Below, in pieces: positions 32,401 to 44,993 of a stretch of DNA of 64,000 bases. Location: the NCBI RefSeq assembly GCF_030463535.1, contig NC_132883.1, positions 34,424,741 to 34,488,740 on the forward strand, written 5' to 3'. A program made the position numbers and the translations under genes. The notes below the pieces were generated by a model. That model was not told where the DNA came from. It saw only the letters and a program-made list of their open reading frames with translations, and did not search any database. Position 1 is the first letter of the stretch. Each line of letters begins with the position of its first letter. The DNA is from Salminus brasiliensis. Its lineage: Eukaryota > Chordata > Actinopteri > Characiformes > Bryconidae.

Positions 32401-35400
32401 AAACAATTATTGATGTACAGAAAAATGTGTAAATGTGATGTGGTCACCATTCTTCTAATGCAAGCTGTCATTTAAGTTGGTACCTAGTAACTGGTTTCTT
32501 TCAGTTGTGGTTAATTTAACCGGATTGGATTTTTTTCAGGGGTCTGAATGTCTGTGAAACACTACAGTAAACATAAAAAAATAACCCTAATCATTGCACA
32601 TAGAATGCATCTAAACCTAAAAGCTTAAAATTGATGTGCAATGTGATTAGATCTTCAGAAAGATTTCAGGTCACCTTTAAGAAGAAATACCAAAAATTAT
32701 AACAATTAAACCCAGGTAAACAAGATGCAAAAACAGTTTAGCACTTATTTATTGTCAGTATGTGGAAAGCACAAAAATCATGTTGTAAAAAAACAATTGT
32801 AAACAAGTCTATAGAAACTATAAGTGCATAAACTATACAGTAGCTGATTGGACACTGTTATATTATTTATTATTATGATTATTATTTTATTTACAATGTC
32901 AATGTCAGATATTGAGATTTTGTGATCTTACATTTATCACCCACCCTTACTGTGGATAATTGTAGTCTAATAACCAGCTTTTAGGACCTGTTTTGTTTGT
33001 CAGTGAAGATTATCAGTCATCAGTGTTCAAACCACATGCTCCTCTTTCCTTATCACCAACGCAGTCACCGACAGGATGGGCTTCTGAGTCAGAGCGCCTA
33101 TACTGCTGGGAAAAGCAGATGGCCAATTTGAGAAATTCAGTGTCATTTCCGCTGAAGTATCTCCTCATCTGTACTGTCTCTTGGCCACAGAAACACAGCC
33201 ATTTGAATAACAAATTAATTATTTGTTTGTTCTCGCTGCTACAGCAAGATTCTATGTGTGTGTTTGTATTTTTGCCTCAGGTGTTTGCAGACAAGGAGGT
33301 CATTCTCAGTGGTGGAGCCATTAACTCCCCACAACTTCTTATGCTATCCGGGGTTGGAAATGCCGATGCATTGCAGAAACTGGATATTCCCATCAAACAG
33401 CATCTTCCAGGTGACCTCTGGCTTACTTCCACACTTCATTAATCATTAAAATGATTTAACCCCCATTGCAAATTAAGGATATTAGCAAGATGTACAAACC
33501 AATCAGACAAGACTTTTTAAATAGCATAACACAACTAACACTACAAGTGTTCTCTCACACAAATTACGCAATAGCACAAATTACACACAAAATGCCACTT
33601 TTAGTGACTATTATCCTCCTAAATAGAATCCCTCATAGGGGGTTGTTGACTGACATTTGTTGACATTGCATGTTAGAAATATGGATTAAGTCCATAAAGT
33701 TGTCCAGAAAATTCCTAGAGACACAGTTGGAAGCACAGTTCACAAGTTCAGTGTTAAACACTGGCTACACTACCTAGGTGTGGCATAGTAAGGCTAAATG
33801 TTGAAGTCCTTCATGCCCATACACCTCTACTGACAAAAAAAAAAAAAACACAAGAAAAGTCGGCTCCAGTCTCAAATAGGCCATAGAAGTCATGGGATTC
33901 TGTTCTGTGGAGTGATGAAACAAAACTTTTCAGGCCTGTGGATCAGCGGTATGTCTGGAGGAGGAGCATATGCTGAAAAAAACACCCTGCCCAGAGAGAA
34001 GCATGGCAGTGGTTCTGTGATATTCTAGGGTTTATTTGCTTTCTCTGTCCAAGTCCACAAAGAGTTGGTTTCCTCTGAAAAGTTTTGGAGTGGTCATCAC
34101 ATTCACCTGACTTCAACCCCATAGAAAATCTTTTGTGGGATTTTAAGAAGGCGGTTGCAGCAAGTAAACCTGAGAATATTAATGAACTGGAGGTCATTAC
34201 CCATTAGGAATGGGCTAAAATTCCTCAGAAACACAGCTGGTGTCTGGCTATGCATCACATGTGCAGCAGGTCATAACAGTAAAAGGGTGCTCTACTAAGC
34301 ACTAAGTAAAAATTTTCATTAAGTGCATTATCTGAAGGTTTTGAGTTCATAGATAGATTTATAACTTTTTCCAAGGTCTGAGACCTTGTGGAAGAGTCAT
34401 AAGAAAACCTTTACTTCCTACATCCTAACCACAAAATTCAGCCTCAGAACAAGCCTTATGACTTTTGGAAACAAGTGCTGTTGAATGAGGATGTTCAAAT
34501 TAAACCTTTGTCACAAAAATGCAAAGGTATGTTTGCAGGTTAGTGCAGCACCGTTTGTGTAACATTTAACTAAATAATTGTACTTATTACTTTCATAGTA
34601 TTTATTTTCAATGTCAGACTTCTGTTAACTTATCTAACCAAAAAATGAAATATTGTATAGTAGTAGAAGGTGACACACCTTAAGTACTATTCATATTCTT
34701 TACTACATTTGCTGTCTATTGGTATCCTGCAAAACACCTTAACTTGGAAAATAGTAGACAAAAGCAATGTAAAGATGCAGCAAACTATATATAATCTTTT
34801 GCACGTTTAGTGCAAATCTTTGATATGCCTTCATTAGTGATTATCGTGGTTCTATTATTTTTTTATTTTGTTTTTGCATTTGTATTAGTAATTAAGTTAA
34901 CATGAAAAGTTTCAAAAGTTGTTTTGTAACTTTCTCTCTGTGCTTGTTTTTGCAGGAGTTGGTAGTAATCTGCAGGACCACTTGGAGCTGTATATTCAGC
35001 AGCAGTGTACTCAGCCCATTACTCTGTTCAAGGCCCAGAAGCCATACCATATGGTTAAGATTGGCCTGGAATGGTTGCTGCAGTTCACAGGTAGTGGGCC
35101 ATCAATACTATATCCAGTTTCATTTACATGGAAATTTTAATTTTATGACTTTGTCTGTAGCTCTATATAGTGGGTCAGGTCCATAATTATTTGGATAGTG
35201 ACACAGTCATAAATTGTGACTGAAATGTAGACCATTCGCTTTAATTCAGGAACTTTAACATAAACATTGCATTGACCTTTTTAGCATTTTTAAGCCTTTT
35301 TAATTTTATTAGCCTTTTTTAGATGCACAGATACAATTGAAGAAGGCCATCATTATGCTGAAAAATAGAACAAATCGTCAGGGAGATAGAAGGAGTGGCC

Positions 35401-38400
35401 ATATTAACAATTTGGTACATTATACAAAAAAGAGAATGCACTGGTGAGCATCACTAAAACGCCTGGGAGGTGATGACGACAGAATTTTGTCTTTGGTGAA
35501 GAAAAACCTCTTAATGTAAAGAACGCACTTGAGGAGGTTGGTGCATCATCATCTATAATCAAGATGTCGTCATTAATGTAAAAACAGGGGTTTAACTCAA
35601 GATGCAAACCACTGGTAACACTCAAGAACAGAAAAGCCAGATTAGTTCTCAAACCATGAGAACTAAAAACATGTCAAAAAACATGTCTGCTGCCTTTGCA
35701 CCCCTTGCTGCCAGCATCGTCCTTAGCCGGCACACTAAATGCATCATATGTCAAACATGGTGGCGGCACGGTTATGCATGCATTACTTCCAGTGAACCTA
35801 GATCACTGGTGTTCATTAAGGATGTGACAGGATGCTCATAGGGATAGCAAGATGAATTCTAAAATGTGTAGAGCTGTACTGTCTGCTTAGATTTAGTCAA
35901 ATGCTGTAAAACTTATGACAGTACTTCACAGATAGATATTGAGCTAAAACATGCCGCAATAGCATGCTGAGCATGCTTTTCACTACAGGCAAAACTGAGG
36001 GCAGAAAGACCCACAAACAAACTAAACTAAAACTACAGCCTGGCAAAGCATCTTAAGAAAGGATACTTAGCATTTGGTGATGCCACTTGTTTCCAGGCTT
36101 CAGACATTCATTGACTGCAAATGATAAAGTATAAGGTTAATTTTTTTATGTTAGTTTGTGATGCATGGAAAGGTCCTAAATGGTTGATGGAATATTTTTG
36201 CTGAACCATTTAAAATTAAAGCTGCAAGTATACCTTTATAACATCTTGACTACTATTAAGACCAGACTCCTGTTTGAGATGTACATGTTTGCTGATTTAA
36301 ATTACAGGCTTAATATATGAAGTTTGTCCTTTGAGAAAACTGTCAAGTTTAATACTGTGATAATGTCTTTGACATGTTTCCCAGGCTATGGTGCCACAGC
36401 TCACCTGGAGAGTGGAGGTTTCATCCGGAGTCGCCCTAATGTCACTCATCCTGACATTCAGTTCCATTTTCTGCCCTCACAGGTCATTGACCATGGTCGT
36501 GTCAACTCCAAGATCGAGGCCTACCAGGTTAGTTCGAAGTGTGACATCTGTGATCACACATTGATCTGTAGTAATTTCAACTCATTAACAATTATTTTTA
36601 CCTTTAGGCCTGCTATCTTAAAGCCCTATTCAGATTCGACTAAGTATGGTTTGTACCTGCAGCCCAAAGCTTCTTGTCTTTCCCCAATGTGAGGTGACAT
36701 CTGTCTGAAAACATGGTTGTGTATTTCAATTATACTAACATTGCCAGACCACTGCTGACTTCTCAGCTGACAGTTTGGCCTGTAACTTTCTCAGAGGATG
36801 AGAGAGGAAATATTAATTATACTATACCGATCTATCACAGTTCCCATTTGATTTGGAGTAAAACATCTAAAAATACATTTTGTAGTGTTTATAATATTTA
36901 AACGTGCATGACATATGTTATTATTTAATATACGTAACTACAACTTTCCATGTGAGAAGTGATTTCTAACTTTTGAACTCCAACTTGGTGCAACACCATG
37001 ACATTGTATACCACAAATCTTTCCCCAGGTGCAAATGCTTAGCACATTTTGTTGATCACGAAATGCAGTTCTCGTTTGACTGTGACATGGAAGTCAGTAG
37101 ATGGCTTTGTCAGAAGTATGTTTCACATGTACTTTGATTCAGCTGTTCATTGAGTAAATCAGTAAATGCAAAACACCATCTAGTATTGTAGTGTAATCTG
37201 CACAATTCCCGTTGCATCTACACTAGGTTCCTGAAAGTTGGACAGCTAAACACTCTGACGTCAAACCCAAGCCTACAGATGCAAATTCTTGCATTCTCAA
37301 ATTCTTGAGAATTTCCCCACTGCTGGACTAATAAAGGACTATCTTATCTTATCTTATCTTATTTTCTTATAGTACTGTAACCAGGTGAGCACGTACAGTA
37401 CAGTAAAGAGGCAGGGGTGAGCACCTGGTCACACAAGGCATGTTTTGTGGTGGTCTATATGACTGTTACAGCTTTTCTGAGCATATTTATTGGCATCGCC
37501 AGTACTTAAAATAAACTCACTAACTGCAACTTTCATTTAAACTGGTTCCCAACTGGTGTCTCTAATGATAATTTGCCCTGTTGTCAGGAGGTCACAAATG
37601 AAAGGTTTTAGGGTGACAAGGGTTTCTATTATTTATAGAAAGTTGAAGATTATACAGACAGACAGAAATAGTTTAAAGGGCATCACTGCAGTTGGAACAT
37701 AGATTTTAGAGCCTTATTGAGGTTAAGAATGAACTCATGGTGCCCTTTAACACAACTTCTCATTTTTCCCAGTGATGAGTGCAGGGGGATGTGAGATATT
37801 ATCTAAAATGTCTAGTCCTTTATTTCGCCACCCCCAGAGAGTCTTTACTCCTACAGTCAACCTTTTTTCTAGCTAGTACTTGCCACAACAGACTGATAGA
37901 ATGTCCCTAGGAGTTTTGAGCACACTCAGAAGGACCTCAGCCTTCTCAGATCTTACCCATACAGTTCTTTAGACTGTGGCACAATGGGTTTTAGAAATCC
38001 AGTCCAGTTTGTTGTCCACGTAGACACCCAGGTATTTGTACAGTTGTGGAAAAAATGAGGACAACACATTAGAAAAACCTTCATGTATTTAAATATTTAA
38101 ATATTTGATCTTCTGACAAAATTTGAGAGATGAAGGTAATATAACTAAACAAAACCAAAGAAATGTCTTTAAACTTGAAAATTGCTATAAAGTTCTAGCA
38201 AGTTCAGCTCTAGACTAGATCGCAAGATGAGTAAAAAAAGGTCTCCTAAAAAGTACACGCATAATGTCTCGAAAAAAACATCAGAGCAAGACTGAAGTTT
38301 GCCAAAGAAGACCTAGACAAAGAACTGGAACAGTATGCTTAGGACGGATGAATCCAGAGTTGAATTATTTGAGCACAGTAACAAAAGTCATGATTAGTGC

Positions 38401-40824
38401 AAACCAAACATACCATTTGAGTACAAGAACGTCTCGTGGCATCTCTGTACATAATTGACTTGTCGATAAGGCATCAAACAAGTGAATGTAAAATCTTGTT
38501 TTTTATTCTGAGATGGGAAGGTGTTAGTCATGAAAATGACTTCAGGGAAATTAAGTGATCCTTTGCAGCAGTGACACTGTGTGTCCTAGTTTGTCCTAAC
38601 AGTGTAAAATAACGAACTACAGCCAATGTGTGGGAAAACTGCCTGAGGGATTAAAACACTTCTCAGTTCTTATCTAAACATACATCATGTTACATTCACT
38701 AACATGATGATGAAGCTGAACATGAGAAGTTCCATGGTAATTTATGACACGGTCAGGTTTCACCACTACACTCACTCTAGGCTTGGAAGGCGAGACGCCA
38801 AGTAAAACAGTAACTGAGCAATCACACAGGGCTTATTTTGCAAAGACCTCTAGTCTTTGAGTTGGATTGTTTTTTGAGGCCAGGAAGTAGTTGATTGGCA
38901 CTCTTGATAGCACTGTTTCCTGTGAACTGTACAGGTTTCAGTCCAATAACCATAATAACCAATAACCATATAAGCATTAAGTAAAAATTTAAATCACAGT
39001 TTGACAGCGTAGTTGTTGCCCATGTGTGTGAGGTGTGAGCTTCCTTTAGTATGTTTAGTCGTATCAGAACTGTAACCATAGAACAACCTGCTGTGGGATA
39101 TATTTAAATATTGTAATGTTTTAAATGTCTGTACATGCAGGCCAGTTTTCATCAGGATTTGACAGGCTGTTTATATGATGTAGTCTGCTGTTCAGTGCTG
39201 AAGCTAATACTGTTTTGCTTTGCCACTGAACATGCACTAGTGCTATCAATGCTATTTATTGCTAAGAATTTAGCAAGGATTTATGTGTTGAGTGTGGGGG
39301 GAGTTTAACTTCAGGTTTTGAGAATAAGGGTAGTGAACTGCACTTTTGGACCTTGTTTCCATGATTCCCACCTTAAGCAGTTTGGGATCTGTCTATGTCT
39401 GTCTACGTCAATCAGCTGGAATTGTTATTTTACATGACTTGCAGGTACATGTGGGGCCAATGAGGAGTACAAGTATAGGTTGGTTAAAACTGAAGAGCAA
39501 AAGCCCCCTTGACCACCCTCTTCTCCAACCAAACTATCTCTCCACTGGTAAGTCCTTTCTAAAGCAGAACATGTTGGTATTTCTTTTGTTGTGTAGTCAT
39601 TTTACTGCTGAGCTGCAGAAGGAACAGCTTGAAATGTCCCTGTCTGTCCAGTTCTAACCAAAAACAAAACAGAACAACAGAAAATGGCCTTTATTTCATA
39701 AGTTAATCAGGAATGGACTCCTTATAATACAATTGCTTTTAGAAATATTTTGCAATTGCTTAGAAAAGTGTTAAAATAATTTTCAGCATTGATAAAATGA
39801 TTATAAATGTAAATGCTTTTTGTTGAAACCATTTCTGTAGAATTTCTACAGAACAACACAGTTTACCATGAATGAAAGTGTTTGCAAATAAAATGCATCT
39901 GAACACTAGGCACTAGTGTTGCTCAGCAGCAAACGATAATTGAAAACTTCTGTTGTTTCTTTTGAATAACAGTCTTCTAGATTTCCATTAGATGATAGGT
40001 TGGGCAACAAAGGGAATTCTGTTTCTATGGTAGAGGAAGGGAATACAAGGGAGTGTCCAAATATTAAAATAATCTTTTTCATGAGAGAGCCAAAACTTTT
40101 ACAGATACCAGATTACAAGTAACTTGGGGTAGTGGGAACACATTTGCTGAAGAGTGAACAAATAAGTCTTAAATGTCTTTGCCTTATTTGACGAATAGAG
40201 CATTCAGTTCATGCCCTATAAACCCCTTATAATTCACAACCTCTAGAATTGACTTACTAAAAGTCCACAGATCCCTGGTTCTGATCAGTTGACAGTGGTT
40301 TCGAAAAACGCTCATTAATTAAAGAGTTGCAGAAGAGGCAGATCGTTAACACTATTAGTGAGATGTAATGACAACTTCCTTTCTTCTAATTTATCTGTGT
40401 CTCAGACGTTGACGTATGGGAATTCCGCCAGTGTGTGAAACTGTCTCGTGAAATCTTCGCCCAGAAAGCCTTCGAACCCTTCCGGGGCCCTGAGGTACTG
40501 CCAGGCCCCGCTATCCAGTCGGACGCTGAGATTGACGCCTTTGTCCGGCAAAAAGCCGACAGTGCCTACCACCCGTCCTGCACCTGCAAGATGGGCCACT
40601 CTTCGGACCGCATGGCAGTGGTGGACCCGCAGACACGGGTGTACGGCCTGGAGGGTCTGAGGGTGGTAGATGCGTCCATCATGCCCAGCGTAGTGAGTGG
40701 CAACCTGAACGCCCCAACCATTATGATTGCCGAAAAGGCTGCAGATGCCATAAAAGGGCTTCCTTCTCTTCATGATCCCGACATACCTGTATACCAGCCA
40801 GCCAGCTTGGACACACAAAGATAA
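29486..40824 (+). CDS. chdh: Choline dehydrogenase, mitochondrial
   Basis: Seven coding exons (29486-30212, 31005-31156, 33281-33410, 34956-35090, 36385-36527, 39445-39547, 40406-40824) join in frame into 602 residues, against 594 in human. The enzyme is an FAD-dependent GMC oxidoreductase that oxidises choline to betaine aldehyde at the inner mitochondrial membrane and feeds betaine and one-carbon metabolism. Residues 1-45 are Arg/Ser/His-rich without acids, like a mitochondrial presequence. The dinucleotide-binding motif [16 protein letters not shown] is at about 52-67 with FAD-ribose Glu79. GMC signature 1 is near 133-152 ([18 protein letters not shown]), and signature 2 is in exon 3 ([14 protein letters not shown]). 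Catalytic-pair candidates are His519 in [10 protein letters not shown] and Asn565 in SGNLNAPT. The frame continues upstream to 29453 without another ATG, supporting 29486. Confidence 0.97.
30800..30840. repeat. hAT-like element end
   Basis: agtgtatcgttacacccctg resembles the terminal sequence of a common class of fish hAT elements. Similar words lie near 18434 and 47500. The matching other end was not found. Confidence 0.35.
31770..32130. repeat. Dispersed repeat fragment in chdh intron 2
   Basis: agagccttgctcaagggcac and later tttaggccacagctacccct are words of a repeat seen in many fish genomes. The family is not resolved. Open frames on both strands here are repeat-derived. Confidence 0.4.
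33670..34330 (+). mobile_element. Decayed Tc1-like transposon in chdh intron 3
   Basis: Forward frames with many shifts give Tc1 transposase pieces: a WSDET-like segment near 33905-33930, then [15 protein letters not shown] near 34110-34155 (third catalytic Glu region), followed by a tail resembling the C-terminus. No intact frame remains. Confidence 0.75.
35170..35900 (+). mobile_element. Decayed Tc1/mariner-like element in chdh intron 4
   Basis: tccataattatttggatagt at about 35189 resembles the terminal repeat of a widespread fish Tc1-like family. Downstream, segments near 35340-35640 resemble the helix-turn-helix part of its transposase, heavily shifted. The right end is not defined. Confidence 0.6.
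37305..37366 (+). mobile_element. 3' tail of a LINE/SINE-type retroelement
   Basis: ttccccactgctggactaat followed by aaaggactatcttatcttatctta-type sequence has the conserved 3' end and short tandem tail (ATCTT)n of a fish non-LTR element. The body is missing, as expected for 5' truncation. Confidence 0.6.
37810..38042 (-). mobile_element. LINE reverse-transcriptase fragment
   Basis: On the minus strand from about 38042, [14 protein letters not shown] and further pieces resemble the region after the polymerase domain in fish non-LTR retrotransposon ORF2. Stops and shifts interrupt it. It lies in chdh intron 5, antisense to chdh. Confidence 0.6.
38043..38460 (+). mobile_element. Tc1-like transposase remnant in chdh intron 5
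   Basis: The frame at 38264-38458 includes [15 protein letters not shown], a shifted reading of the Tc1 segment that precedes the W-S-D-E-T motif. The neighbouring cagttgtggaaaaaatgagg at 38040 resembles the outer end of such an element. No intact gene remains. Confidence 0.55.
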
Positions 40825-41628
40825 AAACACTACTATAAAAGGGATAGATCCAGAATGTGATGAACCGTGAGTAAGCTTGCTAATTCTGAGAGATCTTAAT
40901 ATTAATAATTAATAAGATTGATTTTTTTTTTTTTTTTTTTTGGTAACAACGGGTTTAAGCTGCGGCAATGTGTCAGTCTGCAAAAGTAGTGCCTTATCTT
41001 GCTGTGAGGATTTTATAACTTTATTACCATATCGATATGTTTTATGGGAACAAAGAAGCATCTCAGGTTTCAGCTTGTGGATGCCCGTTTTTCAGTGCCT
41101 TTTTAATCTCTCCAACCTTTTATGACACTAGTAGAACCAGGTTCCACAGTAATGACTTTACCAAGGAAAGCAAGAGTGATCCTTTCACCTGCAATCCTTT
41201 CTTCTAGTGAATTTTCAGTCAAAACATTCACAGCTGCCTCTAATTTCACTTTGGATGTTAAATAGTAGGCACAGAACTTCCTTCCCTGATGTGTTTTGCA
41301 CTGCTTTTAAATTATGAAGGTACAACAGCACACTATACACTACAACAAAAACCTTAATTCACCACAGTCCTTAACTGTTTACTGTCCAGTCTACTTACTA
41401 CACAAAGAACCTCACTCAGTATTAGGAATGAAAGCACAGAGTGTTTTGGAGTTTTGGTGTTTCGTGTGGGTTATAATTAAACCGTCTTACTATGCTGCTG
41501 CATTGGGGCCAGGATTGTCTCCAGAGATGTGATGTGCTAAAGTTTCAGAATACAGGATTTTATGCAAACTTTTAATCACTGCCACATAGTTTATATGCAC
41601 AAATGATCCATAAAATGCATGCATAAGG
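40825..41628 (+). other. chdh 3' UTR and downstream
   Basis: Contains a long T run (about 40922-40942) and no canonical AATAAA close to the stop. ATTAAA at 41476-41481 is the best candidate signal. No further gene was seen. Confidence 0.35.
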
Positions 41629-42527
41629 TAGGGATGTCCCGACCCAATCCAATGACACAGGATTGGGAGCCAATCCAGACATTTTTAATGGATCGGACGT
41701 TGGCCGATCCACTTCCGATCTTTAGGTTTGCTGTAGTAAAGCGCCCTCTCCAATACTCTTGTCGCCATTAATAGACATGATCCTCATATGCTGCAAATGA
41801 ACCCCAGAGAGAAAAAAGAGCTTTATTTTAACTAATAAGTGTGATGTTACCAGTTTGGCTTCTAATTCTAACTCTCCATTCCACCTTAAATAGTGCTGCA
41901 CTGACAACAGCAGAACATCACTACTGCATTATTTAAGGTAGGATGGAAAGTTATTGGAAGAGGAAAACTTTAGCTTAGAGTTAGCTTAGAGCCTCGCTGT
42001 AAATGTGCCGCAGCCACAACTAATGGTACACAGGACAGCAGTTAAAAAGTGTGTTAGTTAAAATGTCATAAGTAGAGGGTTTAACCTCTTTAAATTTCCA
42101 TGAAATGTTTGTCTATTTTCTGCGGTTTTGGGAGGATCTAATGTTACTCCCATCCCGTCTTTACTCTTAAATTACACCTGGTTAGAAACAAAACTATTTT
42201 GGTTCTACCAGCCAGAGAACACATTCCTGCCTTTGAACGGCACATTAATAAGAGAAGGCTAATGCTCATGAGGCTAATGCTAATGAGTCGTAAAGGAACT
42301 GGGAGCTGAAGGGTCGGATGGGTCAGTAATTAAGATATTAAACAGTAGAGTTTCAAACAGGCAATTACAAAGTACAAACCATATAATGCGAAAATACTGC
42401 TTTTTACTATTGTGCATTAGTTGTCGGGCTGTAGTATTTATTGAAATGCAAAGATCGTATCGCAGTTTAGCATTAAGAGACTGGGATTGGATTGGGGAGT
42501 AAAAAAACCTTGATCGGGACATCCCTA
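41629..42527. mobile_element. Non-autonomous hAT-type DNA transposon
   Basis: The left end tagggatgtcccgac and right end gatcgggacatcccta are terminal inverted repeats. The flanking 8 bases are gcataagg (41621-41628) and atataagg (42528-42535), identical at their last six positions, as expected for an aged 8-bp hAT target duplication. The 899-bp interior has no transposase frame. It lies between the convergent chdh and cacna1d 3' ends. Confidence 0.82.
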
Positions 42528-42687
42528 ATATAAGGATATCTTTAATACAGTTAATCAGCCATGCAGTCTTAACATTTCTGCCTTTGTTGAACGGACATTG
42601 TGGGGTGTAAATGATTTGACCGGTGACATGACATATACAAAGGAGAAAGATTATGCAAAGGTTTAGGAAAAACAATGTTTACACATC

Positions 42688-42711
42688 TTTTTTTTTTTTT
42701 TTTTTTTTTTT
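42688..42711. repeat. T24 homopolymer
   Basis: Uninterrupted T run, poly-A on the minus strand, near the far end of the possible cacna1d 3' UTR. Confidence 0.9.
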
Positions 42712-42768
42712 CATTGTTTGTGAACTTGGTACCATCACGTGTTTAGTGTAGTTTTTTTCTGTACACTG

Positions 42769-44958
42769 TTTATTTAATTATAAAAGAAACCAGGCCAAGA
42801 TGAACAAGAGAGAAAAGCTAATGTACAAAAACAAATTGTCCATCTGTACAAAACTGACAGGTTGCTGGGCAAAGAGCTACAGACAGGTTTTATAATTGCT
42901 TGACTAGAAACATTGGACAAAGAATAGAGATTTCAAGTACAAGTACACAAAATCACTATATGAAAATAAACATTTTCATCATACTTTTTGTTTTTTTACA
43001 ACATCTCTCTTACATTGTAACAGAATGTAACAAAATCCTAATAAAACTGGAATTCGTGAAAGTAATTTGTTTTGAAATTTTATAATACCCTGCACCCCAT
43101 TTTCTTCAAGATGTAAAATGACCTGAATGGAGCAAGCAGCCTCTGGCAAGGAAATCAATCTGAAATAGAAATGGCTGTTTGCTTGTGAATGTTTTTTAAG
43201 TTTGCTATGGTTCCCTGCCTGACAGATATACCTGGGATTGTGGTGTTGGCTGAACAAGAGCTAGTGCATTCTTATGCATATTAAAATGCATATTTCCATA
43301 CAGTCTCTTGGTGTGCACTCTGATAATCAATGTTTGATGCAATAGCTTTGCATCATGAGAAGCAACAGCAAATGACATTGACGCTGAGGACAATACAGAG
43401 TGCAATACCATAAATGTGCTGCTTGCTTCAGAGAGCCCTTGGTGGTTAGAAGAATGAGTCAACAAGTTTGGTTCATGTAGGAGGTTACTAGAAGTCACTG
43501 CTATGCTAAACAACAACATGATTGAAATCGGTGTGTGCATCAATGCAAGTAGTCAATTGAAGCCAATGGTGGATGTAGTGTTCCTAGCATCTTGTGCTAT
43601 TTCAGCAGAATAAGGTCTCGAATGGAGCACAAAGCCGGACTCTGAAGTTAAAACACTGATATGTAATGTATACTCATTTACACCAAGGTGACATTTCATC
43701 AAAATCAAAAGATTCTCTTTTGTGTACAGTAGCTTGGAAAAGTGCATAAAGGCAGTTTCTTTTAGGTTGAAAGGTCCGTAGGCAAGAAGTAAAAGGATGA
43801 AGAAAGCTCTATGGCTCAGCGAACATTTCATTTTTCATTTGTTTAAGGATTCAAGACTCAAACATCCTGGGAGTTAACACCCTTAAAAGTGGGTAATGAT
43901 TCATCAGGCACCAGCAGTACCTGGTATGCGGTTTCCTACGTCCTCAGAGCTTACAAAATCATCATTTAGGCCCCATCTAAACCCTGAAACTGTTCCCAGT
44001 GAGCACTGACTGACGTGAGTCCAGTTTCGGCCCAAAAAAAGACATTTAAATTTCTGACCACGGTATAGATGCTGGTTATTCAGGTAGGTTTAACAAGAGC
44101 AGTCATTTTTATGACTTTCAGGGGCAGCGTCCCTGACCTAGATTAAACCTCAATCTAGGCTGCACATCATTCAAAAAATTTGACGTTTTATGTCAGTCAG
44201 TGTGGAATTCAACCGTGTTTGCTCTTATTGCACTTACTAATTTGTTGGTAGACATTCAGCTGGCTGGACAGCATTGTGTAAATGACTTACAATGCAAATG
44301 GCTCACTTGCTTACAATGAACGAAATGTGATGGCCACACGTGTTGGCCATGTGTATCGATTCCCCCGTACTCAGAAAGCCCACTCGGATAGCAGCTTGTG
44401 GATGACGATATGACAGAGACAGGCAGCCTTTGTTAGAGCAGTTTTGGTAACAGCCCATCTGGTTCTTTTGGGTTACGCAGGAAGGGCAGTGGCAGTGGTC
44501 TCTGAGGATTTTGCACTCTCTATCCCAATGTCTTTGGTCACAAAGGGGAACATGCTGACTTTGTTAGACCTTGATTGGTAGAGGTAGCGAAGGTGCAGTG
44601 AGGAGTTAGCAGCTATTGGGTAGTGCAGACGTGTAGGTAGTACTTCACATGATTAGGTCACCTGAGGAGTTGGAGTGTGTGATGTGGACAACGGGAGGTT
44701 TCGCATGCATACGCTTTGAAACTATACAAAAAGAGCGAAATAAGTACAAAAGTTTCTGAAAAACAAACCTTTTCCAACATGAAAACAGTACATTGCCTAT
44801 TCTAGACAAGCGAGAAAACATGGTGTTTGAGTGTGGTGTTGTTGTTTTTTTCCTGTAAGTACAAAATGGTTTCTTGTGTCAACATATAAAGCAGCATTTG
44901 CAATGCATAAATCTACACTTAACATGCACACGATATGCACAAAAGCACAGCATCCAGC

Positions 44959-44993
<35 letters not shown>

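Noticed and set aside
40402-40830. 142-codon minus-strand open frame
   Set aside because: Exactly opposite the last chdh exon; no independent evidence of coding.
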